From positions 496,001 to 560,000 of the forward strand of contig NZ_CANNDS010000001.1 in NCBI RefSeq assembly GCF_947503415.1: a stretch of DNA of 64,000 bases. Reading direction: 5' to 3'. The first letter of the stretch is position 1. Every line of letters begins with the position of its first letter. A program made the translations under genes and the position numbers. The notes beneath the pieces are model-generated. The model saw only the letters and a list, made by a program, of their open reading frames with translations, searched no databases and was not told the origin of the DNA. This DNA is from an uncultured Tateyamaria sp. GTDB taxonomy: Bacteria > Pseudomonadota > Alphaproteobacteria > Rhodobacterales > Rhodobacteraceae. Below are positions 56,720 to 64,000 of the stretch, piece after piece.

Positions 56720-57180
56720 TTTCGGTTCTCCATTGCGGTGTGGCGGGCGCGGATGTCCTCGGGCCACGTGGATTTGATATAGCTCAGAACGGCGATGATT
56801 TCGTCATCCGTCAGGACGCCTTCATAGATCGGCATGTTCGAGGCATAGTCAGGGTCATTGATCAACGCGCCCACGCCGTACTTGGTCAGCCGAAACAAGG
56901 TGTCGCCGTCGTGGTGCCATGTGTGGCCGGTTTCGTCATGGGGCGGCGCGGGAAGCCGTCCGTCCGCCTCCGGGATCCGCCAGTTCGCTTGCCCCTCAAG
57001 TTCAGTACCGTGGCACGAGGCGCAGGACGCGTCATAAACGGCGGCTCCGGTTTTGATGACCTTGGGATCGGTATCGCGCAAGACGACCCTGTCCATCTCT
57101 GCCGAGACTGCGCCCAAGGAGTAGAATGCCACCGTCAACACGACCACGCTGGCACCTGCGGTCCAAATGGCGCGCCTCAT
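56716..57180 (-). CDS. Class I cytochrome c
   Basis: CASCHGTELEGQANWR heme motif; MPIYEGVLTDDEIIAVLSYIKSTWP. Confidence 0.92.
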   Translation of the reverse strand: MRRAIWTAGASVVVLTVAFYSLGAVSAEMDRVVLRDTDPKVIKTGAAVYDASCASCHGTELEGQANWRIPEADGRLPAPPHDETGHTWHHDGDTLFRLTKYGVGALINDPDYASNMPIYEGVLTDDEIIAVLSYIKSTWPEDIRARHTAMENRK

Positions 57181-57674
57181 AGACCCGCCCGATGGAATAC
57201 CACACCCTTGCCCGCAGTGCCGCCAAACGCGATGACATCATATTGTGCGGTTGGATCAGTTCCCATGCCGGGCGATCCTGCGGGCATGCCGGGCACGGAA
57301 ATGCCGGTGATGGCGGGACGTTCTTCCAGCAACTTTTGAACTGCTGCAAACGGCACATGCCCCTCTACCACATAACCGTCGATCATAGCCGTGTGACAGG
57401 CCCACAGATCGCCGGGGATATCCATGTCGAGTTTGATCGTCACCACATCAGCGGTGTCGGTGATGTCAATGTCGTACCCCTCCTCACGGGCCAACGCGAC
57501 CCACGCCCCGCAGCAGCCACAGGTGGGGCTTTTGGTAACGTGCATTGTTCCGGGTTCGGCCATGTTGGAATGGCCATCCGCAAGGGCCATGTCGCCCCAC
57601 CCAAAGGATGCGACCCACAGGGCCAATGCGGTGGTTGAGGCAATAGACGTGAGACCTGTCTTGATTGCTGTCAT
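57177..57674 (-). CDS. DUF411 metal-binding protein
   Basis: TMHVTKSPTCGCCGAWVALAREEGYDI...CHTAMIDGYVVEGHVPFAAVQKLLEERPAITGISVPGMPAGSPGM. Confidence 0.92.
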   Translation of the reverse strand: MTAIKTGLTSIASTTALALWVASFGWGDMALADGHSNMAEPGTMHVTKSPTCGCCGAWVALAREEGYDIDITDTADVVTIKLDMDIPGDLWACHTAMIDGYVVEGHVPFAAVQKLLEERPAITGISVPGMPAGSPGMGTDPTAQYDVIAFGGTAGKGVVFHRAGL

Positions 57675-57783
57675 AGCGTGTTCCTCTCGAAAGAATTGCG
57701 CCGATCTGGTTCGGCACCGGGCAAAGCCCGTCTTGATGTCATTGATTGGATTTACGCCGCACCCCGACAGGGTCCGGCAGACA

Positions 57784-58098
57784 TCACACCGCGCGGGGCG
57801 GGTCGAGAGGACCTGAAGGATTGATACCATCCGGCAGGACGCCCACCGCGCAAAACACCGTGTCGTGCGCGGATGGTGCCGCGCCGTGCAGGTCCGCTGC
57901 AGGAAGTACCGCCGCCAGGATATGGCACGATTGGGCGCGTTCGGTGCTATCCACGCAGCACGGGGGTTGGTCGTCGGGCATATGCTCACCGCCCGCATGA
58001 TGATGCCCCGCCATTGGCATGTGGCTCGCCTCCGCCACTCCGGAGAGTGGTGCGGACAATGTCACGAGGACAATCAAAAGAAGGCGAAACAAACCCAT
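57784..58098 (-). CDS. Small secreted His/Cys-rich protein, putative metal binding
   Basis: Signal peptide; SHMPMAGHHHAGGEHMPDDQPPCCVDSTERAQSCH. Confidence 0.65.
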   Translation of the reverse strand: MGLFRLLLIVLVTLSAPLSGVAEASHMPMAGHHHAGGEHMPDDQPPCCVDSTERAQSCHILAAVLPAADLHGAAPSAHDTVFCAVGVLPDGINPSGPLDPPRAV

Positions 58099-58167
58099 GA
58101 GATATACCTACATGCCGTTTGTGGACGTATGCAAGCAACCGTTGGGCGTTGCCCAGAGCCGAGACCA

Positions 58168-58740
58168 CTAATGTCCGTGCACGTCCTCACCACGCGCCAT
58201 TTTCAGATGGTGCGCGCGATGGTGGTCCTGACTGGCCATCAGGCCGAAGAAGCCCAAGCCCCTAATCCGCGCGACAACCGCAGGATTATCGCTCGTCACA
58301 TGTAGGTCCACACCTGTGTCAGTGTTCTTCGCCTCAACGCTCCAGCGCTCATCGAGAGCAAGCTGTGCCGCATGGGCTGGCACCATCCGGCGCAAGGCGG
58401 CGACAGTCGTTGCGTCCCCGGTCGCGGATGCGATGATCCCGTTGGGCAGCGACGATTGTGTGACAATGGCATCTGTCACCAGACGGTCCATGTCGATCAA
58501 ATGCGCCCGCAAACCCGTCAAATCGACGCGCGACCAATCCGTGGTCGGATCAGCCTCCAACACGCGCACAACTTCGGACAGGGCTGCGAAGGCGCCTTGC
58601 CCGGGTTCTGTCAGCACGGCATCGACCGGAGCCTGATCGTGCGACGTGTGCTTCGTTCCATGGACGTGGCTGGTTTGCGCAATTGTAGACGCCGCGCCCC
58701 CGATCAGGGCTATCGCCGTCAAGATGAGTGTCGCCCGCAT
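58168..58740 (-). CDS. Secreted His-rich protein of unknown function
   Basis: Signal peptide; TSHVHGTKHTSHDQ near the N-terminus and HHRAHHLKMARGEDVHGH at the C-terminus. Confidence 0.75.
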   Translation of the reverse strand: MRATLILTAIALIGGAASTIAQTSHVHGTKHTSHDQAPVDAVLTEPGQGAFAALSEVVRVLEADPTTDWSRVDLTGLRAHLIDMDRLVTDAIVTQSSLPNGIIASATGDATTVAALRRMVPAHAAQLALDERWSVEAKNTDTGVDLHVTSDNPAVVARIRGLGFFGLMASQDHHRAHHLKMARGEDVHGH

Positions 58741-58807
58741 TCCGTGCCTCCTGTGAATGACCGGGACACTCTATGCCAGCAGCACCGATGACTGTATGAT
58801 CTCTATC

Positions 58808-59326
58808 ATGTTCACTTGGCTTGATGTTTTCGATGATGCGCCCGTTCAAAAGATCGAGAAGGGCACAGCCCTGTTTCACCGCGAAGACCTGGTGCAACAC
58901 ATGTACCTGGTGCGCAGCGGCGCAGTCGCTTTGGAGCGCGCAATGGCAGATGGCACGTCCCTCACCTTGCATGTTGCGACATCGAATATGGCGCTGGCCG
59001 AGGCGTCGTTGTTTGCCAACACCTATCATTGTGACGCGGTGGCTAGGGCGCAGTCCTTCGTGGCCAAGCTTCCACGTGCAGATTTCCTAACCATCTTCAG
59101 GAACCGCCCGGATGCCGCGTTGAGCCTGATCGAAACCCACGCAAGAGAAGTGCAAGCACAGCGGGCGCGGATCGAAATCCTGCGCTTGCGTCGCGTTTCC
59201 GACCGGCTGGATGCATGGCTGGATCTGTATGGTGAACCGGCAAAGGGTGAATGGATCCGCGTGGCCGAGCAAATCGGCGTATCGCCACCGGCGCTCTATC
59301 GTGAGTTGGCAAGGCGACGTGCCTGA
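58808..59326 (+). CDS. Crp/Fnr family transcriptional regulator
   Basis: cNMP-binding fold (ALFHREDLVQHMYLVRSGAVALERAMADG) and C-terminal HTH (IRVAEQIGVSPPALYRELARRRA); divergent from the copper cluster. Confidence 0.88.
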   Translation: MFTWLDVFDDAPVQKIEKGTALFHREDLVQHMYLVRSGAVALERAMADGTSLTLHVATSNMALAEASLFANTYHCDAVARAQSFVAKLPRADFLTIFRNRPDAALSLIETHAREVQAQRARIEILRLRRVSDRLDAWLDLYGEPAKGEWIRVAEQIGVSPPALYRELARRRA

Positions 59327-59745
59327 CACGTAGACTTGGCGACTTCAGGCTTCTGCAGGTCATTGCGTGACGCGGCCCGGAAATCCGTGAAGCTACCGTC
59401 TGGCGGCTATTCCCGACCCGCCCAATACTGCCCTTGCACCTAGCCGCAGATTCTGCGCCGTCGTCCAACTCTACAAATGCGAATTGGCGTCGTGGGAGGT
59501 CACCGGACTCCAGAAAATCAACAGTGAAGACACTAAGCCTGTCGACCATGTGCAAGCATCGTTCTCTAAATGTGTAGCAGGCATGCTGGTGGTCGCCTCG
59601 GCTCCTACTGGCCATGCAAAGACAGCGTCAACACACGGCGCTATTCAATTTGTCAAAGCCTGATAATCGACTAACGTGTGCAAGCAGTGGATGAAATTCC
59701 ATGACTTCGGGACTGCCGTTGAAACAAAAAAATAGGGAGAAACGT

Positions 59746-60555
59746 ATGAAAAACCGATTCTTAGCAGGTGTTGCCACAACACTCTTGGCCTCCGCATTGA
59801 GTGTCGCCGCAGCAAGTGCCGACGTGCTCGACACCATAAAGGAACGTGGGACGCTCATCGTGGGAGTCAAAGCGGACTACAAGCCGTACGGGTTTCTGGA
59901 CACCTCCGGCAATGTGATCGGTATTGAACCGGATCTTGCAAAGGACGTAGCCGACAAATTGGGTGTGGCCATCGAATACGTGCCTGTTGTCAGCTCCAAC
60001 AGGATGCAGTTTCTTGAGCAAGGCAAGATCGACTTGATGATCGCCACGATGACCGACAGACCGGATCGCCGTGAGGTCGTGTTGATCCCCGACCCCAACT
60101 ATTACTCATCCGGGACCAACATTCTTTCACTGAAAAGCCTTGGCTTGACCGAGTGGGAGGATCTGCGGAACAAGCCGGTCTGCGGTATTCAAGGCGCGTT
60201 CTACAACAAAGCCACATCGCAAAACTACGGCGCCGAGATCGTTGCATTCAAAGGTACGGCGGAGGCTTACTCGGCATTGAAGGCAGGCAACTGCGCTGCG
60301 TTCGTCTATGACGACAGTGCAATTGTCGCCAAAACAAATGACCCGGAATGGGCCGATTACGAGATGCCGCTCCAGACCATTGACGATGCGCCATGGGGTC
60401 TGGCGGTTGCATTGGGCGAGGAAAACTTTGCGCAGATGATGAGCGATATGATCATCGACTGGCACAAAACTGGCCGCATCCTCGAGCTTGAGACCAAATG
60501 GGGTGTCACCAATACACCATTCGCCAAGGCGATGAACGAAAAATACAATCAATAA
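59746..60555 (+). CDS. Polar amino acid ABC transporter substrate-binding protein
   Basis: Signal peptide; LDTIKERGTLIVGVKADYKPYGFLDTSGNVIGIEPDLAKDVADKLGV. Confidence 0.93.
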   Translation: MKNRFLAGVATTLLASALSVAAASADVLDTIKERGTLIVGVKADYKPYGFLDTSGNVIGIEPDLAKDVADKLGVAIEYVPVVSSNRMQFLEQGKIDLMIATMTDRPDRREVVLIPDPNYYSSGTNILSLKSLGLTEWEDLRNKPVCGIQGAFYNKATSQNYGAEIVAFKGTAEAYSALKAGNCAAFVYDDSAIVAKTNDPEWADYEMPLQTIDDAPWGLAVALGEENFAQMMSDMIIDWHKTGRILELETKWGVTNTPFAKAMNEKYNQ

Positions 60556-60561
60556 CAATGG

Positions 60562-60594
60562 GATATCGGGGCGGGCACCGCTCGCCCCGATATC
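60562..60594 (+). other. Intercistronic hairpin with 12-bp perfect stem
   Basis: GATATCGGGGCG...CGCCCCGATATC between binding-protein and permease genes. Confidence 0.85.
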
Positions 60595-60612
60595 ATCTTC
60601 GGGGGAGCAGGC

Positions 60613-61356
60613 ATGGACGTTATATACGAATGGTTTCGTCTCTTGTATCAGGAGACGGGGATCAACCTGCCCTTCCTTTATGACGAATATGACCGTAACC
60701 GGATGGTCGACGGCTTTCTAACCACCGTCTGGTTGTCTTTGGTCTGCCTCTTCTTCTCTGTCATTATCGGTGTGATCGGCGCATGGCTGCAGGGGTCTTC
60801 CTTCAAATGGACGCGCCGCTTTGTGAACGGCTATATTCAGTTGTTTCGCAACACGCCGCCGCTCGTTCAGCTCTACTTTTTCTACTTTGCGATCGGCACA
60901 TTGCTTCCGCGGGTCGAAAACGACTGGGGCGGGCAGTCACCCATTTTGGGCAGCTTTGCATGGGCAGCGATCTCGCTGTCCTTCTTTGCAGGCGCATTCA
61001 ACGTTGAGATCTTCCGCTCGGGGATTGAAGCAGTGCCGAAATCCACCGTCGAAGCGGCGGAGGCATTGGGTTTCTCAAAGCTGCAAATCTATCGCGACAT
61101 TACGCTGCCACTGGCCTTCCGGGTGGTCCTGCCAGCGCTCAACAACAATTTGGTCAATCTGGTCAAAACCACGACGCTGGCTTATGCGATTGCGGTGCCA
61201 GAGATGTTGTACGAGGCCAACCAAATCTGGTCTGACAATGTAAACGTGACCGAGATGATGATCTTCCTGTTGCTGGCTTATTTCGTGCTGGTCGGCGTGC
61301 TGGTTGGCGCAATGAACCGCTGGGAACGTGCCATGAAAATTCCGGGGTACGGCTGA
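60613..61356 (+). CDS. Amino acid ABC transporter permease
   Basis: VNGYIQLFRNTPPLVQLYFFYFAIG; EALGFSKLQIYRDITLPLAFRVVLPALNNNLVNLVKTTTLAYAI. Confidence 0.94.
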   Translation: MDVIYEWFRLLYQETGINLPFLYDEYDRNRMVDGFLTTVWLSLVCLFFSVIIGVIGAWLQGSSFKWTRRFVNGYIQLFRNTPPLVQLYFFYFAIGTLLPRVENDWGGQSPILGSFAWAAISLSFFAGAFNVEIFRSGIEAVPKSTVEAAEALGFSKLQIYRDITLPLAFRVVLPALNNNLVNLVKTTTLAYAIAVPEMLYEANQIWSDNVNVTEMMIFLLLAYFVLVGVLVGAMNRWERAMKIPGYG

Positions 61357-62192
61357 TGACTTGGAAAACCGATCTGCCCGTCATGCTGCCTGTTACCAAG
61401 CCAGAGCCGGAACCGTTCCTTGGCCTCAAAGCGTGGCACATCCTGCCCGTTGCTCTGTTTGCCATTCTGGGTCCGTCACTGGGCTTTGCACAAACAGAGG
61501 ACGGCGGGCAAAACCCCTTGGTCGTTCTGATGAACTGGGCCCCTTTGTTGCTGCAGGGCTTCGTTTTTAATCTTGTCATTTCCGTCAGCGCCATGGCTTT
61601 GGGGACGGTCGTCGGCGCACTTCTGGGCCTCGGGCAAATCTCGTTGATCCCGGTCGTCCGTGGTGGCTCTTGGTTCGTTACGCAGTTCTTTCGAAACGCG
61701 CCCTGGCTCGTCCTGCTGTTTTTCGCGATGTTCCTTTTGCCTTTCGAAATCAGCATTCTGGGGCTGAAAATACCGTTCCCGGACTGGCTGAAAGCGATCC
61801 TCGGTCTGTCGTTGCCCGTGATGGCAAACGTGTCCGAGATCGTGCGCGGTGCAGTCAGGTCATTGCCCAGCGGTCAGTGGGAGGCCGCCGAAAGCCTTGC
61901 CTACACACGGATGCAGACCCTGTGGTTGATCATCCTGCCGCAATGCGTCAAGCGCATGTTGCCCCCTTGGATGAACCTCTATTCCATCCTGACAATGGCC
62001 ACCGTTCTGGCGTCGATTGTGGGCGTGTCCGAAGTGATGACGCTAACGGGGCAAGCCCTTGCCTCGGAGGGAGGCCGGCCCGAACTGCTCGCCCCGTTCT
62101 ACGGCTTCGTTTTGCTGCTGTTCTTTATCTACTGCTATCCAATCGCACGTTTCACGGTGCGGTTGGAAAAGAAATTCGCTGTTATTGGCTGA
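61356..62192 (+). CDS. Amino acid ABC transporter permease
   Basis: HisM-type motifs (FFRNAPWLVLLFFAMFLLP; AAESLAYTRMQTLWLIILPQCVKRMLPPWMNLY). Confidence 0.94.
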   Translation: MTWKTDLPVMLPVTKPEPEPFLGLKAWHILPVALFAILGPSLGFAQTEDGGQNPLVVLMNWAPLLLQGFVFNLVISVSAMALGTVVGALLGLGQISLIPVVRGGSWFVTQFFRNAPWLVLLFFAMFLLPFEISILGLKIPFPDWLKAILGLSLPVMANVSEIVRGAVRSLPSGQWEAAESLAYTRMQTLWLIILPQCVKRMLPPWMNLYSILTMATVLASIVGVSEVMTLTGQALASEGGRPELLAPFYGFVLLLFFIYCYPIARFTVRLEKKFAVIG

Positions 62193-62201
62193 GGACGCAT
62201 T

Positions 62202-62948
62202 ATGAGCTGGAACACTTCCGACCCGATGGTGTCCCTGAAGGATGTGCATAAATCCTTTGGCGACCTAAAAGTCCTGAATGGCGTCTCACTTGACGTGATG
62301 AAGGGAGATGTCATTTGCATCATTGGGCCATCTGGATCAGGTAAATCCACCCTGATCCGCTGCATCAATGCACTCAACGACATTCAGCAAGGGTCGATCC
62401 TTGTCGAAGGCCAAGAAGTGAATGATCCGAAGTTGAACAAGCTGGAACTGCGCAAAAAGGTCGGCATGGTATTCCAGCAATACAACCTTTTCCCGCACAA
62501 GACCGCGTTGCAAAACGTCATGATGGCACCCGTCCGCGTGCTCAAACAAGACAAGGACGCGGCCGAAAAGAGTGCACGCGCGCTGATCAAGAAAGTACGG
62601 CTGGAAGGCAAGGAAGACGCCTATCCCGGCGAACTATCTGGTGGGCAACAGCAGCGGGTGGCAATTGCACGCTCTTTGGCGATGCAGCCCGACGTTATCT
62701 TGTTTGATGAAGTCACAGCTGCGCTTGATCCGGAAACCGTTGGCGAGGTGTTGCAAACCATCAAGGATCTGGCCGAAGACGGTATGACCTGCATCCTTGT
62801 CACCCACGAAATGGCTTTCGCACGCGAAGTCGCTGACCACATCTATTTCACGGACCGAGGCGTTATCGTCGAGCATGGACCGCCAGACACATTCTTCAAG
62901 AATGCTCAGGATCCCAGAACAAAAGAGTTTCTGAGTCAGATTCTATAG
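62202..62948 (+). CDS. Amino acid ABC transporter ATPase (GlnQ-like)
   Basis: GPSGSGKSTLIRCINAL, LSGGQQQRVAIARSLAMQPDVILFDEVTAALDPE. Confidence 0.96.
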   Translation: MSWNTSDPMVSLKDVHKSFGDLKVLNGVSLDVMKGDVICIIGPSGSGKSTLIRCINALNDIQQGSILVEGQEVNDPKLNKLELRKKVGMVFQQYNLFPHKTALQNVMMAPVRVLKQDKDAAEKSARALIKKVRLEGKEDAYPGELSGGQQQRVAIARSLAMQPDVILFDEVTAALDPETVGEVLQTIKDLAEDGMTCILVTHEMAFAREVADHIYFTDRGVIVEHGPPDTFFKNAQDPRTKEFLSQIL

Positions 62949-63244
62949 AGGTTCAAACCATTAACAATACGATGCGCGAGGCTGCAACTGTCCCGACCGG
63001 TCGGTAGGCCTTTGAAGGCGTATCTATGGATCAAGGTAAACGCCAAATCGTTCACAGATGATCTTTCAGCCCACAGCCGTCCATCGGAGCGTAAATATGC
63101 TGCGCGGCGGACTGTTTACTGGCATTCTCTGCGACTTCGGCAGATCGTCATACTCACCCGTCACGGACAACAGATCTTGGGCAACGTGCGCATCGTGCTT
63201 GCCCAGACCAGCTTGAATTCATACCGGCGCTTTCTGGGTATTGC

Positions 63245-63880
63245 TCATGCGTTTCCATCGCTGACAAGACCTGCCCTAAGGCTGGTTTCGACCAATTCGG
63301 CGACGGTCCCGACGTCCATTTTCTCCAAGATACGCGCACGGTGATGATCCACGGTACGCGGGCTGATGCCGAGTTGCCTAGCGATTTCCTTGGACGAGTT
63401 CTGACCCGTGCGCGTCGCAAGGAGCAAGGAAATCTCTTTCTCTCGGTCGGTCAAAGACTGAAACCTTGCCATGATCCCGGACGTTTGCACCGCCACCGCA
63501 CGACGTCGCCTGTCGGTATCAAGTGCCGCTTCAATTCGTTCGATAAGCACAGATTGCTTGAAGGGCTTTTCCAGAAAATCTACCGCTCCCATTTTCATGG
63601 CTTCGACGGATTCCGGAACGCCCCCATGGCCGGTGATGAAAATCACCGGAAGCTGGCTTCCCATGTCTCGCAGGTGTTTCTGAAGCTGAAGACCATTCAT
63701 TTCGGGCATGCCATAATCCAGCAGCAAGCAACCGGAGATGTCACGGTCGTAGGTATCCAGAAAGTCTTGTGCTGTCGCAAACGTCTTCACGATGTAGCCA
63801 CGCAGCCCCAGCGCACGGGATAATGAGCCTCGAATGTCCGCGTCATCGTCCACGAGAAATACGAATGGACCGTCATCCAT
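63245..63880 (-). CDS. FixJ-type response regulator (REC + LuxR HTH)
   Basis: FLVDDDADIRGSLSRALGLRGY, LLLDYGMPEMNGLQLQ, GAVDFLEKPFKQSVLIERIE; SLTDREKEISLLLATRTGQNSSKEIARQLGISPRTVDHHRARILEKM. Confidence 0.95.
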   Translation of the reverse strand: MDDGPFVFLVDDDADIRGSLSRALGLRGYIVKTFATAQDFLDTYDRDISGCLLLDYGMPEMNGLQLQKHLRDMGSQLPVIFITGHGGVPESVEAMKMGAVDFLEKPFKQSVLIERIEAALDTDRRRRAVAVQTSGIMARFQSLTDREKEISLLLATRTGQNSSKEIARQLGISPRTVDHHRARILEKMDVGTVAELVETSLRAGLVSDGNA

Positions 63881-64000
63881 GGTCAGAGCCTTTCAGTGGA
63901 AGCGTGAAGCTGAAGCGCGCGCCCTTTGCAGATCGATCGTGCCATATCTCGCCGCCATTTGCTTCGATAAGGGTCTTGCTGATTGACAGACCCAACCCCA
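63873..64000 (-). CDS. Sensor histidine kinase, C-terminal fragment truncated by the window end
   Basis: ...GLGLSISKTLIEANGGEIWHDRSAKGARFSFTLPLKGSDHG*; G2 box of the HATPase domain; 8-nt overlap with the response regulator gene. Confidence 0.88.
   Translation of the reverse strand, partial: GLGLSISKTLIEANGGEIWHDRSAKGARFSFTLPLKGSDHG

Overview
The window looks like a chromosomal segment of an alphaproteobacterium, probably Roseobacter/Rhodobacterales-like (inferred from gene content). It carries about 60 credible CDSs. I see no rRNA, tRNA, CRISPR array or intact transposon. Main blocks: (1) a secreted matrixin-type metalloprotease operon (1-3320). (2) An AraC regulator, RutE-like nitroreductase, TRAP transporter and HD-GYP/LuxR regulator block (3434-9342). 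(3) A cytochrome b561 plus sulfite-oxidase-like molybdoenzyme operon (9474-11466). (4) A stand-alone protein resembling a eukaryotic RGS domain (12098-12700). (5) A GntR-regulated malonate TRAP/decarboxylase/synthetase operon (12800-19268). (6) A VTC + DUF4956 locus beside an EF-hand protein, a P-loop NTPase, an ABC exporter with a degenerate ATPase domain, and a two-component system, with matching 7-4-7 direct-repeat operators (19340-26563). (7) Small detox/regulator genes with clear palindromic operators (27675-31963). (8) Two adjacent giant uncharacterised genes encoding 1561 and 1392 aa (32329-41206). (9) A TetR-DevBCA-patatin-two-component cassette flanked by two related small secreted proteins (42197-50300). 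(10) A copper-handling cluster (54049-59326). (11) A polar amino acid ABC transporter and a FixJ-type two-component system (59746-64000). The best candidates for undescribed biology are the giant gene pair, the VTC/DUF4956/pseudo-ABC locus with its operators, and the RGS-like protein. All calls come from reading the sequence and motif knowledge; no database search was run.
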